A stretch of DNA of 64,000 nt from positions 248,001 to 312,000 of the forward strand of contig JACGZH010000004.1 of the NCBI GenBank assembly GCA_014706385.1. The letters are read 5' to 3'. The DNA is from Phaffia rhodozyma. Lineage: Eukaryota > Basidiomycota > Tremellomycetes > Cystofilobasidiales > Mrakiaceae. The position numbers and the translations under genes were made by a program. The first letter of the stretch is position 1, and each line of letters begins with the position of its first letter. This document shows, in pieces, positions 47,940 to 62,460 of the stretch. The notes beneath the pieces are model-generated. The model worked only from the letters and a program-made list of their open reading frames with translations. It was not told where the DNA came from and made no database searches.

Positions 47940-49820
47940 ATGAGAGTTCCCCTTCATACAGCAGGTCTCCTCGTCCCGAAGTCGACAAGGCTCATCTTTG
48001 TCTATACTCGCTTCTCACGTCATGCGTCCTCGTCCTCGTCCTCGTCGACTTCCCCGCCGCTCTCTGACGAGCTTTCAGCGAGACATACCCAAGATCAAAT
48101 CCGGCTGAAAGAAGATTCATCAATCGTGTTCGAGATGCCGGCTCCGACAATCAATGATGTTCCAACCCTAGCTATGGAACCACCGTCTTCACCGGAAACC
48201 ACAGTCTCTCAGAACACCTCAAGTTCAGATGTTACTTCGGTCAAGACAGATCCACCACGTCCGGCGGCTGCCGCGCCGACGGTTTCTTCTTTGCTTTCAG
48301 CATCTGATTCGAAACTTTCCCCTCTTTCTTCGTCGTCTTCGCCTGACCTCAGTTCGTCAGCGCCAAGTGATAGGTCTTCATCGACCGCAAGTTCTATCAC
48401 ACCTTCTCCTCTTCCGTCAACGACCTCCCCGAGTCCTAACCCAGTCGGTTCAACCACATATCCTCACGATCTCCAATCACTACTCGCAGCCCATCCGGCT
48501 CTGGCCGCTCAGTACAACACACTTACCACAAGAGCTACCAAGGTGTCCGCTCAATTTCAAACAAAGGCAGACGCGCTCAAGCAAGATACATTAAAGAACT
48601 TGGCAACTTTGGGAAGGAAACTCAACGAGTTCACGGGCTATGATGAAATCGAGCGTCTCAAACAGGGCGTGCGTGATAAAGGTAAGTCTCTTTACATGAG
48701 GTTTGTCCTAACCACAGTCCAGATCAACTAAATATGGTCTCTTTTTCTGTACGCAGAGAATCAAATGACACAACTTCGATCGAGGTTACTAGAACTGAAG
48801 GCGACTTACCTTGGCTCTGTCACTAACCGTTCAACCTCTCAACGAGAACTTAACGATCTTCTCCAGCGAAAACATCTTTGGTCAACGGCTGATGTCGAAA
48901 GGTTCACCTCCCTCGTCAGAGGAGATCACGAGAACATGAGGTTGGAGGAAGAAAGCAAGAAATCACTGGAAGACGCAGAAGTTGAGGTCGAAAGAGGTTT
49001 CACAGAGATGATGAACTCCATTCTCAAGTCTGTCTCTTTGAACTATCTCTTCGTGTATTTTTCCTCTTTGCTTGCGCTCATCATCCTATCCGCTTTTTCG
49101 TCTTTGCCTTATTACAATCTCAGCCGATACCATGAGGAACAACTCTGGTCCGATAAACTTCGGTCCTTCTCCACATACGTCTCGTTGACAATCATGATTG
49201 CCAACCTGATAGTCTTCATAACAGCTATCATTTTTGTCGAACCTTGGAAGCGAAAGCGGATGGTAGAGAGCTTTGAGACAAAGGTGGAAGAGATGAGGGT
49301 TGGACTTGAAAAGAAACTCGATGTCGTGGGCCTTGGTCTCAGTACAGGAGCAGGAGCAGAAGCAGAGCAAAGTTATGAAGTGAGGGAAGGCGAAGAAAAA
49401 AGACTCCAGGATGGATTAGATTTGTCGAGGGAACTCTGGGAAGAAATCAAGCTGCTTAAGGCAGAACGAGATCAAGCCCGACTTCAGGTTCAACCACCCA
49501 TAACATCTCTCTCTCTACCCGCTTCTTCGTCTCTCCTTGAGTTCTCCCTGGCCTCTACAACGCCAACTCCCCCTACCTTTTGTCCTCCTGTCATTTCATT
49601 TCACCAATCGTATCCTTATGTCACCCTCTCCTATCAGTCCTTTAGCAATCTCCCTCAAACGGTCATACAATCATCTTCTCAAGCCCTCTCTTCCACTCGT
49701 TCTTTCCTCCTTTCCGGCTGGAACAATGAAGGGACCGAGAGAGATTTAGTGATAGTAGGGGCTGGAGCGGCTATAAGTGGGGGTTTGATTGTCGGAATAT
49801 TGAAGGAGATGATGAAATAA
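47940..49820 (+). CDS. SHE9: mitochondrial inner-membrane protein She9/Mdm33
   Basis: Inner-membrane protein that shapes mitochondria. Exons 47940-48681, 48757-49027 and 49124-49820 sum to 569 codons plus stop. I chose ATG 47940 because it opens an Arg/Ser-rich, acid-free presequence (MRVPLHTAGLLVPKSTRL); an upstream in-frame ATG at 47739 lies in the promoter shared with the Fpg gene. After a long Ser/Pro/Thr linker come coiled coils (QYNTLTTRATKVSAQF, QMTQLRSRLLELKATYLG), the family core QRELNDLLQRKHLWSTADVE and RYHEEQLWSDKLRSFSTY, a transmembrane helix (LTIMIANLIVFITAIIFVE) followed by PWKRKRM, more coiled coil, and a last hydrophobic helix at the C-terminus. The second intron is needed: without it a false hydrophobic insert appears. 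Confidence 0.9.
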
Positions 49821-50332
49821 ATCCTCTATAGAGAAGGCCGTCCATACCGATGCACAAACGCGGTTGGGCGAGACAATTAGCAGGTTTTGACATAGAACGT
49901 TAATCATCAGCGAAAGTCTTGCATGAAATGTTATCGGCCAGCCACACATCGAAACTCGAAGTAAAGCCAGATCAAAGAGCAAACGGGCTACGTGAGATGT
50001 ATAGCTAGAACAAGAAAATAAAACGAGAGAGGATATTCCCGATTAAGAAAACGTAGCCCTTTTGAAGGACCGAATAACTTTATTGATCATCCGATGCCTT
50101 GATTTGATTTGGTATTGACACACACAGAACGCATGAAAATTAGAAAGACAAAAGAATAAAGGAACCGTGTAGATGAGCGAGGTGAAACGTAGTTGGAGGA
50201 CGGACAACGAGGAATGACAGAAATCATGCAGAAAGAAGAGTTATAGAAGAGAGGAGAAAAATCATGAACAAGTAGAAGGATGAACAGCGAAGAATTTATA
50301 GTGGGTAGAGTAGAAGGGTTCTCAGGTTTTTC
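49821..50332. other. intergenic, convergent 3' ends
   Basis: 512 bp between the She9 stop and the Pho85-type stop. A/G-rich; no feature recognised. Confidence 0.5.
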
Positions 50333-52552
<2,220 letters not shown>

Positions 52553-53230
52553 GAGTTAGACCGAGCTGGTAGAGACGAGGATATGTATGTTGCAAAGGGT
52601 GAGAACGGCCAATGGAGCTAATAAGGAAGACAGTCAAGGAAGACACAGAGACCGATGACGAGAGAAAGAGATGAAAGATGAGATGATGGGGCTAGAAAGA
52701 ATGGTGAAAATGTTGAGAGGGTGGAAAGAATTAGCGTTGAGCGTAATCATTCTTTCTATAGACTATGAAGTAACTTTGGACGGGTCTTTCAGCAGCACTA
52801 TAGATCTTTCTCGGAACACCACTCCTGGCTGACCACACCTTATCTCCTTGGCACGCAAGTCGCCCCATATGCGATCCTTTGACTTCAGTGCAAGACCATA
52901 CAGCCTCAGCGCAACATAGACATAAGATAACCATCGACCTCGAAGGCCGAACGTGTTCTGGACTAGCATGGTATCAATCAAAGTAGATGCCGCGATTGAC
53001 CGATGATACCCTATCACGTGGTCGGGTAATATCGTAACCAAAAAGAAGCTGTGTCTATGTAGCCTCCTGGAAGATGATGACCTCCATCATCTACCCTGCG
53101 GCGTCCCGATATGAAACTTGTCCCGCTCACACTCAGAGACACCTACGGACACACACACACACACTCGTATACTCTTCATCTACCTCGTATCTCTCTCTTC
53201 TCCATCCTTTTGTCTTGTAATAGTAGCAAG
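52553..53230. promoter_or_regulatory. divergent promoter region, Pho85 / Ptm1-like
   Basis: 678 bp between opposed starts. Contains an (ac)n run at 53150-53163 and a C/T-rich leader (53170-53215) before the ATG at 53231. No coding frame looks real. Confidence 0.5.
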
Positions 53231-56200
53231 ATGAAGTTCGCTTCAGGGATGTTATCATCATTGGCGCTTGTCTCGCTCGCCAATGCCTACCAGGTCAAGA
53301 TTTCTAGTTCGGATGAAGAACGCCAGGTCGGTCGGCATCCATATATGATCTGTTTCAAATCTACTATCTCTTTCGTTCTCCGCTCGGGCCAGGTCGACTC
53401 ACTTAAAGTGTCAATCTCCTACCTGAATGTATAGATATGCTCTGGTATGTGGGCTGGCACGAGAGCAGGTAGCAAAGAGAAGACTTCTATTGAGCGTAAG
53501 CAGAGTTAATGATTGACTCGCGAAGAACATATCAAGAATCCAGATACCAAGACTGATGACGCGATCTTTGTTCTTGGGGATTATTTTCTGACAACCACAG
53601 TCTCGTTTACGAAAGGATCTGGCCAGTTAGCTTTGGTTGTATACGAATGGTCGGATGTAGACTACTTGGGCAAGCCTAGCCCTTCGACAATCTCATCCGG
53701 TAATGAAGAATATGCAGAATATCTGCCCAAAACTTATATCTGTGCGTGTATCATGAGCCCTTTATCTGATTTGACCTCTCATCCGTTTTCGCCGCCTAAT
53801 CCCCCTCGCTGAACTCTTTCGGTGCGATGATACAGGCACAACTTTGGCCTATCGTTCAGGACTCTGCCAGAAGAGTGACTTAGGAGGTCAGTCTCATCGT
53901 CTTCTCCCCCCGTCCTGCCGCATGATGGATCTCAACACAATCCAATCTTTCCCATATCCTCACAGAGTTTATCATCAATAACGCCAAACTCATAGCGGAC
54001 AACCCTGGAAAGAACGTTACTCTTAACAATACTTCCATCTATACGACCGCGCTCAAGTTTGCATCTGCTCCATTCAGCGAGTCTTCTTCCGTTGTTCACG
54101 TGAACCACCGGCGGACACCTCTTTCTCAGTTTGACGATGATGACGATGATATCTATGATGACACAGAAGAATCCACTTCTTCTTCTTCTACTTCTACTTC
54201 TTCCTCTCACTCATCCTCCTTCCATTCTTCCTCTTCCTCCTCCTCTTCATCACGCACTATCTCCTCTTCCAAAACGACAAGAACTGCGCCGCTCGCTACA
54301 TCTACACTCAGACATGGCCATGCCGCTGGTCAAGCCAACAAGAATTCGACGCTAAAGCCGAGCCATAATTCTACCCGACCGAGTTCGTCGACCGGACTGA
54401 ACGGAATAGATCAATTGGCATCAGGATCTTCTGGAGTGAGAGATTATGACGGAGAGGTCTTGCATTATCAGGTTACCAAAACTGGATATTACTGTGTAAG
54501 TCAATGTCAGAACGTTGGCGCTTGTAACGCGCGCTCCCATTCTTTCACTCTTGACCTAAAGCTATCTTGTTACGGAAACTGTGCATTTAGATCGGCGCTG
54601 TGCCAGTAACGTTGGTGTCTAGTGGCTCAACGTCCGTCAGCTCTCGAGCGAATTCTTCTACCTCAGCAAACCATGCTGAATACGAAGGAACAATCACATT
54701 TAACAACATCTACCAAGGACAACTCCCCGCTGCAGAGCACCCTAAAATCAACGTATGCACTTCTGTCCTCTCTCTTCCTCTCACGTATCCGCGTCTCTTC
54801 TGGCCTTTGATACTGACCTTGGATCGGTTGGGACGGCAATGATTAGTTCTATCTATTCTTGACGTGTTTGTACATCATCACAACCCTTGGTTGGTGTGGG
54901 CTCTGTTACAAGTATAGAGCCGAGCTGTTGCCTATCCAGGTTTGTTTCTATGACCTTGGTTATGTACACCGGTTTCTCTTGTTTCTTGTTTTGATCTTTC
55001 TCCTCCTTGCGTGTTGCTTTTTCTCAATTTTAGAACTATGTGACAGGAACATTGATCTACCTGTGTATCGAGATGGGTATATACTGGGTTTACTACCGGT
55101 TTGTCTCTTTCACCTCTCTTCTATATAGCTCCAACAAGCTTTTCTTTCTTGCGTTTTAGAGATATTTACCCATTTCTTATCTTGTATAGATACTTGAACG
55201 CTCACGGATATGGAGGCACCTCCACTGCGTTCCTCCTTGTCGTTTCTGCCTTGAACGCAGGCAGAAACTCGCTCAGCTTTTTCTTGTTGCTTATCGTCTC
55301 AATGGGTCTTTCGGTGGTCACACCCACATTGGGAACGATCATGAATCGGATCAAGGCACTCACTGTTGCTCATTTCTTCTTCGGAGGTACACTCATTCTA
55401 CTTTTCTTCTTCTTCTTTTCTCTCGTTTTCTTAGTGCCAGTCAGTTTTTTGTTCGCTAACTTCAAGGATTTCTCTTCATCAACATGATGTTTGATGAATC
55501 AGTCGTCTACTCTATTGGAATTGTTCAGATCACATTGGAGACGGCCTCGTTGGTGTTGCTCCTCAGTTTGATCATCGGGCTTTCGTTCACGTTGACCTCC
55601 TTCTTGATGTGGACCGCAGTCAGCTTGAACGGGACGATTCTGCATCTTGAAAAAAGGAAACAACATCATAAACTCCAGATGTTCAAGCGACTCAACACGA
55701 TTCTCTGGGTGGCCGTATTTCTTATTGCCGGATTCTTTGTGATCTCTTCGATTTCCATCTCGGATCGAACGAGCGACGACTATGCACCTCGAAGTTGGAA
55801 GTACAGGTGGTTCCTGTTGGACGGGTCACTCAGTCTTATCTACCTCGGCGTATTCGCCAGTATCGCTTGGTTATGGAGACCGACAGGAAACAACGTCAGA
55901 TTCGCAATGTCGGAAGAGATTGCTCAGGACGAAGCTGAAGCAGACGCCGATGACTTTGAGCTCTCGAACCGACCTGGTGGGCCCGATCACCCTGGTGAGG
56001 ACGATGACGAGGACGATGAAGATGACACCAAGCGGATCCAGAGAGCCGAGAGGGGTATGATGGGACAGAGATCTAGTCAAGAAAGAGACAACAGGCAGGT
56101 CGTTTTCGCTCTTGACGATGAGGAAGATCAAAGGTTCGTTGGCATCTTCTTCTCTCTTCACTCGTGTTTGTCTCCTTTTCGTCATGGATTCTTACTTTGG

Positions 56201-56319
56201 TGCTCTGTGTGTGCTCAATTGCAATAAGCAGTGATGACGACTTGAAGGACACGAGCAAGAGGGATCACGACGAATTAAAAGACGGTGAAGAAGAGAGACT
56301 TATTGGGAAGGATCGATAG
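53231..56319 (+). CDS. Ptm1/lung-seven-transmembrane (GOST) family membrane protein
   Basis: Golgi/endosomal seven-helix protein of the GOST superfamily (yeast Ptm1 group), with a lumenal N-terminal domain. First exon 53231-53326 encodes a signal peptide (MKFASGMLSSLALVSLANA). Later exons are clear in content: 53435 onward (ICSGMWAGTRA), about 53540-53740 (DAIFVLGDYFLTTTVSFTKG), a Ser-rich stretch with an acidic DDDDDIYDD run (54140-54260), then the helices from 54847: FYLFLTCLYIITTLGWCGL, NYVTGTLIYLCIEM, RYLNAHGYGG, SLSFFLLLIVSMGLSVVTPTLG, SIGIVQITLETASLVLL, LNTILWVAVFLIAGFFVIS and WFLLDGSLSLIYLGVFASI followed by WLWRPT, a family hallmark. The acidic cytosolic tail ends LIGKDR at TAG 56319, after an intron with a GTTCGT donor at 56134. 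The short second intron around 53495-53535 is unresolved. Confidence 0.87.
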
Positions 56320-56585
56320 CGTTTTACCAATTTTTTAATCTTCTTGTTGGATACCATTATTTCAGTACTCTCGCCTGGAATTTTCAAAGAGGATGTCGTT
56401 ATTTCTCGCTCCTTTCCAGTCCATGATTGAAGCGAGGAGGCAGGCAGACAATATAAGATTAATATGCCGCGTTTAGCGCGGCTACGAAGAGAGATTAGAT
56501 CTTTGAACATTCTTTCGTCGTTTACCGCAAATCGTAAATCACGCATATTCCCTCTCTCCCATTATCACCTTCCCCTCGACTAAAC

Positions 56586-59500
56586 ATGTCCACCTCGACA
56601 TCGGACTCAACAGCGAGCTCATCAGCACTTGATTCTGCCTCTTCCTCTGCTCTAACAATTGCGGATAGCTCGGCCAAAATTAGTAAGACTAAACGCAGTC
56701 AGAAGTTCAAGCGGAGTCGGACGGGATGGTTCGTATGCTTTTCGTTTCTGTCTTCGGGCCTTCTTAATCAACGCGATAGGAAATAAATCTCGCTCAAGAT
56801 CAAAGACACCACCATGAGATGACCCATAGGTTATGAACAACAGCATTCGACAAAGACCTAGGGCTAACCCTCATGTCATTCTTCTCCCCGTCTTGGGATG
56901 ACACAGCTTGCAATGTCGAAAGGCGAAACATAAATGTGACGAGTCTGTGTATTCTGTTTTCTTTTTCCCTAACACTTTTTTTTGTAGAGACTGACTATTA
57001 GGACGCCCTCCTCAAATTTCAAACAGACAGAAGCCAATATGTATTCGTTGCAAGACGAACAGTAAAGAATGTGCATGGCCAGTGGACGCTGTCACCGAAT
57101 TAAGAGGCTATGTTATCTCCTCGTCTGCAGTGTTCCCTTCGGCTAGCTCCTCTTCAGATACCGCACACCAAATTCCTTTGGGGTCGACCGATTCTCTTCC
57201 GACCACCCAGTATAACTTTTTGGCAGTCTCATCATCGACGACGCCAACAGTATCTGTCAATGCGGCCTCTAATGATTTCTCGGCACTTAATTCCCACTCT
57301 GTATCGTCAGTATCAGCCGATTATCCATCCAACTTATCAGCTTCATCGTGGCTTGGAGTCTCTGCAGAGCCCTCTTGGACTGTACGGAGATCAAATATGG
57401 ATGCACCGACTATATCTCCGGAGCCAAGCAGTACAACTAAACCTCAAAAGACTCTAGAGGAAGCGCTTGAATATTGTTTTCCAGACCAAGAAGAAAGGGA
57501 ATTGGTAAGTTTTATGGATATCAGGAGTTTCTCGCGTGCTGACTATTGTATCGGCTCTAGAGACTGACAGCGTATACCTCAACTTATGCGCAGATGAAGC
57601 ACTTCTTGGAAAATACGGCAGGTCTCAGTCAAACAATCCCTGTTCCCCACCTTCCTCTGTTCTACCTGGAGCCTTCTCAGTTGATCGCTTCCCCACGAGG
57701 TCTTTCTATCCCGAGTGATGCTCTCCTCTTTGCTCTACTGAGTATTGCCGCCGTTCATAAATCATCTCTATACACAATTAAGATCAAGGAGGAAAACGCT
57801 CGTGATACAAACGCGGACGATTTTGCTACGTTCTCAATCGATGACATGACTACGGCTTCCCTACATCACCCCTCGACGATCAGCAGACTCCAGTCGAGTC
57901 AATCAAAGCTTCTAAGTCTCGCATCTTCACTTCTCCAAACCTCTCACGCTCTCCTTCAGTCATCCCTTGCTCTGTCCACCGCACCATCCGATATCCTCAT
58001 CGCTACTTCTGTCACGCTTGTTCTGAGCTCAGTCCTGATGGCTTCCAAACAGTGGCGAGTGAATTTTGAATGTGCAAAGATGCTGATAGCAAGAAGAGGT
58101 GGACCGAGAGCTATGTTGGATGAAGCGAGGAGCAAGATCGACAGGAATGAGGACAGCCCGGCATGGCTGATGAGGTGTCGGTCAATGCTAGAACACGTAG
58201 TAATTTTTGAGGTTTTTCGTACGTTCTACTTTTTCTTGCGGTTTTTACTGCTGGCGTATTGGCAGGACCCTAAACATGAATTCTTTCTTCGCTTGGCTGA
58301 TCTTGATCATTTGTAGACAGTATTGGAACAGGAGAATTCCCTCAGTTTCTGAATGAACCATTTTGCCCATGGTGGTCAGTCTGGTTTATGTGTATTCTTC
58401 AGGGAGGGACACAGTCTCAAACTCTCATTTTAATAGAAAAATGAACGATTCTGATTCTTTTTGTTTGTTCGTACCGTTATAGGTTTGATTTCGTAGGAAA
58501 CGTCAGCAGAACCGAAGTGTTCGGTCCTGAAACAAACATAGCATCACACGTGTTGGATCATGAGCAAGGTCAAGCCGACTGGGAAACTATTGAGGTTCGT
58601 AGCTGATCTGTCTTTGCTCGTTATATTGGCTATCCGCGGTACTCATCTATCACATGTGTGTGTGTGTGTGTGTTTAGACCAATATCGGAGTCTCCAGAGG
58701 GATGATTGAGCTTATCGCCCGGGTAAATGTCTTGACATCACAAACACTTTACGCGCATGAACTTCCTCTATATGCCAGTCCATCGTCCTTTCCCCCCGCT
58801 CCAAGAACACTTCGAGAACAAGTCGAACGGGCAAATGAGCTTTTGCTCGAGCTAGGTATCTGGAGAGAGGAAATAACGAATAGCATGCCGTCCGCCGGTA
58901 CGACGAATGCAAACGACGGAAGAGGTTTGGGAGGAAGAGGCGGTTTGGAATCGTTCAGCAGAGTCGAGTTCGGGAACGCGATCTACGCGCTCACAGTACG
59001 ACTAATCTACCTCCTTCCCTTTGGACATCTCTCAGTTCTACCCCAAGCTGACATTCTATATCTTACTACCCTCTTGGATCCACATCTGTGTAAACGCGCC
59101 AGATGGAGATTATCATTTCTATAGACGTGCTCGGGATTCCTCACTTGGATCCATCAGTCCAACGAGCCGCTTACACCGGGTTAGAGCTGCTTGTGAAGAG
59201 TAATGTCACGAACGGCCAAGTCATTGCGTATGGGTTTTTTTCTTCTTTCAACTATCCCGGCTCGCTTATTCATTGATAGAGCTCGGTCTGATCAGTCGCT
59301 AATCAAGAATTGCACTTGACCTTTCTGGGTTGTCGTTCTCTTCGCTTTTTATTAGATTAATGTGGCCAGGTAAGGATATTTCAGCTCGACACTCTACGAT
59401 AGAATATAAGTCTATTAGAGACAAACGGCTCATGATTTATGCTTCGTTCTTTTTCTTTGCGATAATCTTATCCTCAATAAGCCATCGTTTGTGGAGGGAT

Positions 59501-59783
59501 GATGACTGATAAGATGGGTCGAACAACTACCCGTGCTGTGATCGAGTATTATCGGAACTCATGCTGCTTCGATGTTGATGCTGCTTTGGCCGTCGTCGAA
59601 AACGTAGGTAGCAGACAAACTTCCTACCGGTTGTTTCCCGTTCATACGACTCACTATTTATCTTTTTCTTCCATCCTGCCGACTGACCATCAACGACGAC
59701 AGCTTTGGGCCAGGAAAGACGCAGGGGAAGTAAATGCATCATGGAGAGAATACCAACGGCAATCAGGTTTGATTTTGGTTTGA
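56586..59783 (+). CDS. Zn(2)Cys(6) transcription factor with fungal-specific regulatory domain
   Basis: DNA-binding transcription regulator. Twelve exons: 56586-56728, 56907-56946, 57034-57504, 57594-58218, 58317-58374, 58483-58594, 58678-58995, 59036-59087, 59125-59227, 59356-59369 (14 nt), 59482-59603, 59703-59783; 712 codons plus stop. The binuclear zinc cluster appears only after splicing: cysteines at 48, 51, 58, 64, 67 and 74, giving spacing C-x2-C-x6-C-x5-C-x2-C-x6-C, preceded by a basic KTKRSQKFKRSRTG arm. A Ser/Thr-rich linker follows, then the middle-homology region of the Fungal_trans_2 type (SDALLFALLSIAAVHKSS, LMASKQWRVNFECAKMLI, FPQFLNEPFCPWWFDFVGN) and a C-terminal helical end (VIALMWPAIVCGGM, WREYQRQSG). 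Target genes cannot be told. Runs convergent with the TRAX gene, 143 bp apart. Confidence 0.92.
58654..58676 (+). repeat. (gt)n microsatellite at an intron 3' end
   Basis: About nine gt units in the intron 58595-58677 of the Zn2Cys6 gene, placed directly before the acceptor at 58677. Confidence 0.85.
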
Positions 59784-59926
59784 TTTCCTTCCGCATGGTG
59801 TTTCAGCATTAAGGATCTATGTAGATCCTTCTCTACACATTTCACAAAGTCGGGATCAATCGCAACTATCATGCAATACTCTGCCTCGCTAAAAAGGAGT
59901 AGAGATAGACAAGGGAGGGGGGACTC

Positions 59927-61803
59927 CTATTTGGGCATTCCTCTACCTCTTGTCTTCTTCACTCCTCTGACAGATTCGTCCATACCATCCTTTCGCTTTG
60001 TTCCAATTTGCTCTCTGCCACCGGTTAGCCCTGCACCATGTTCCATATCTCCATCCAACTCCCGACGTATCATTTCTGCCAAGATGTCATCCTGTCCTGC
60101 AAACTCTTGTCTTCGGAGAGAAATTTGGTAGGCCGCTATTTATGTATTGAATGTTAATACTCCAATCAGGATCACTGCACTTCCGACTGATTCGTTCCAA
60201 ACGAGACGCAGTGAACTGATATATTTTGGGCAGACAAACCGTTCTCAATCTTACGCAGGCTCTGATCAGTGATCTCCTGCTTCTTGTCCAAATATGGGAT
60301 ATATGACATCAACGGATCAAACTCTACGAATTCACATACCAATCGTTAAAGAAAACTCGTCAGTGAGACATAGAGAACATAGCCTTGGATCAATCGATAG
60401 AAGGATAGTGCAAACGTACGAGATTTCATCTCACGAACGAACCCTAGGGTCTTGAGCGCCACCTCGTGTTGTCCTTTTGCTATAGCTAGAGAGGGGAGAA
60501 GAGGGGCAAAAGTCAAGCCAAATAAGCACAATAAACAGATAGGTAGATTTCCTTCATCGGCTAGTGCCTAGACATGTATTCGGGACAATAAGAAAAGGAA
60601 ACGAGAAACATCAAGAACACAAACCATTGAGAGTGAAGCGCATGAGCTCTCCAGATAGATCAGATAATCCAAGCACATAGTCTGCTGGTGTCACAGGCAA
60701 AAACTGTACTTCGGCCAATTCGTATCAACCAGCTCGAGTTCGTCTACATCAACTAGCGATGACAGGAACAGAACAAGATTAGTAGAAAGAAGGTACGTTG
60801 CTTACAGGTTTGCCTGACTCGTCTTTCAGCATGTTCTGGACCTCATCTATAGAGATCAATGTACCTTCTTTCGTCAAGTAATGAAGAAGAGAAATAGCTT
60901 CTATATATTCTTGAAGACCTCCTGTTCTGTGTGCAGTCATGCATAAATAACGAACGCTAGACGAGTTCAGCCGAGAAGCCGAAGCTGGGTTTCATCCTTT
61001 CCCATTTTCTAGTTTTTCGAAGGCTAATAAGAGAGTGACAATAGAGAAGGGCGATACAAAAACGTACATATTCTGTTGATACCTCCAGAATTCACCCTCT
61101 TGTCCCTGAGCTCTCAAAAGCTGCCGTATTTCCCTTTCTTTGATAAAAACCTCAGCATACTTGTCCTCCGATATGGACTCCCCAGATGTTGTGAGGGAAA
61201 CTGCTAGTAGTGGTTCACTTGGTGATGTAGAGGTGGATGTTGTTGATGTCGAAGCAGCTAAAGTGTGAAGAGGATCAGATAAGGAAAGCCGATGAAGGAG
61301 GAAGATCATCCTGGATCGCGATCGAGAATCCATCAGTTGAGTCTCTTCTCTGACATTCATGGCTTATAAACAAACTTTTTGGAGTGTGCGGTTATATCCC
61401 GGGAAAGCTATAAATGCGTCCAGCCATATACAATCAAGATACAAGTTTGAGATCAGACTGAGAGAACTCGACAACAGTTTCACTCGCTGTACATCCAACT
61501 TGTTATGAAAGCTCTCGAGAAGAGAAATCAACTAAATAACAACGACGAACCTTGATGATCCTTTCTCTCTTGTCATACTTACGTTCAAAAAGGGAGTTAT
61601 TCCGAACAATGACAACGTTAAATCTGTCAGTAAGACGAACAAACCCTTTCCCTTTGCCTTTCATTCACAAACTGCAATAGGTCGAATGGAAAGAGGAGGG
61701 AGATAAATAACGGGCATACATGCGCATCAAGAGTCATCCTGAAGGAATCAAACATCTGAAGGACATGTTGTGATGTATTTTCGGTCAACAGATCTTTCGA
61801 CAT
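59927..61803 (-). CDS. translin-associated factor X (TRAX/TSNAX)
   Basis: Partner of translin in the C3PO endoribonuclease, which trims tRNA and siRNA fragments. The start at 61803 (MSKDLLTENTSQHVLQMFDSF) opens an 84-nt exon 61720-61803. Later exon content on the minus strand matches TRAX in order: FLLHRLSLSD (about 61290), EDKYAEVFIKEREIRQLLRAQ, QEYIEAISLLHYLTKEGTLI (about 60890), LPVTPADYVLGLSDLSGELMR (about 60690), AIAKGQHEVALKTLGFVREMKS (about 60450), DPLMSYIPYLDKKQEITD, then KIENAAYQISLRRQEF and a basic end (KKTRGRGMPK) with TAG at 59929-59927. The internal joins between 61560 and 61700 and around 60540-60650 are not fully resolved. No translin gene is in the window. Confidence 0.85.
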
Positions 61804-62012
61804 GGTGAGTAGAGATAACCCGAGGGCTTGATGGTGGCTGATACATTTTGATATATTAAGTGTCCGCACCGATGAATGCTCTGGTCAAGGCTCGCTTGCA
61901 CGTGATTCGTGACGACACGTTGATGAGTGTGATGACGTTTGCGGCTCAAACGAGATGGTAGCAAAGACAGCGGAAGACATTCTATATATGTTTCGTCGGT
62001 CGATCCCGACAG

Positions 62013-62014
62013 CA

Positions 62015-62050
<36 letters not shown>
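62013..62050. repeat. (gaaa)n microsatellite
   Basis: About eight to nine tandem gaaa units on the plus strand, upstream of the TRAX start. Confidence 0.85.
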
Positions 62051-62311
62051 AGAGAAAATCACAGCCAGCCGACCAGAGAGCGAACGAGCGAACGAGCCAG
62101 AAAAGCCAGCTTGAGAAGACAAAGAAGGAAGGAGGCAAACGAAGAAAGGAGGCAAACAAACGAAGGAGGACGACGAAGGAAGAAGAGCTAGGTCGATATG
62201 TCATGTAGAGAAGGACGATAGTATACAACTTGGCCACAGTGCTAGTTCACATTTTTCAGATATCAACGAAAGGAAAGGAAAGGAAAGGAGAAGATAGAGA
62301 GAGCGCAGGGT

Positions 62312-62402
62312 AGACGCCCAAACAGACGCCCAGACAGACGCCTCGATTGGAGGCCAGTCAGGAGGCCAAACAAGAGGCCAGACAAGAGGCTAGCCAGGAA
62401 AC
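62312..62402. repeat. short imperfect direct repeats 3' of the permease
   Basis: Three copies of (a)gacgccca/cagacgcc followed by four to five copies of a unit like agaggccag(a)caa, ending 58 bp before the permease stop. Confidence 0.6.
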
Positions 62403-62460
62403 AGGTGGAGAACAAAGAAGGCAGCGGGGAAGCAAGACAGAAGGACAGAAGGCGGCCACC

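Larger units (their letters stand above)
61804..62460. promoter_or_regulatory. upstream region of TRAX with simple repeats
   Basis: Both neighbours are on the minus strand. The stretch holds a (gaaa)n run at about 62013-62050, degenerate gaaggaggc repeats (62126-62170), (ggaaa)n at 62268-62290, and short direct repeats of cagacgcc (62312-62342) and aggcca (62350-62400). No gene seen. Confidence 0.55.

Noticed and set aside
49028..49123. Hydrophobic LLALIILSAF segment read as an extra She9 membrane helix
   Set aside because: It is an intron (GTCTGT donor, cag acceptor); removing it restores the conserved RYHEEQLWSDK core.
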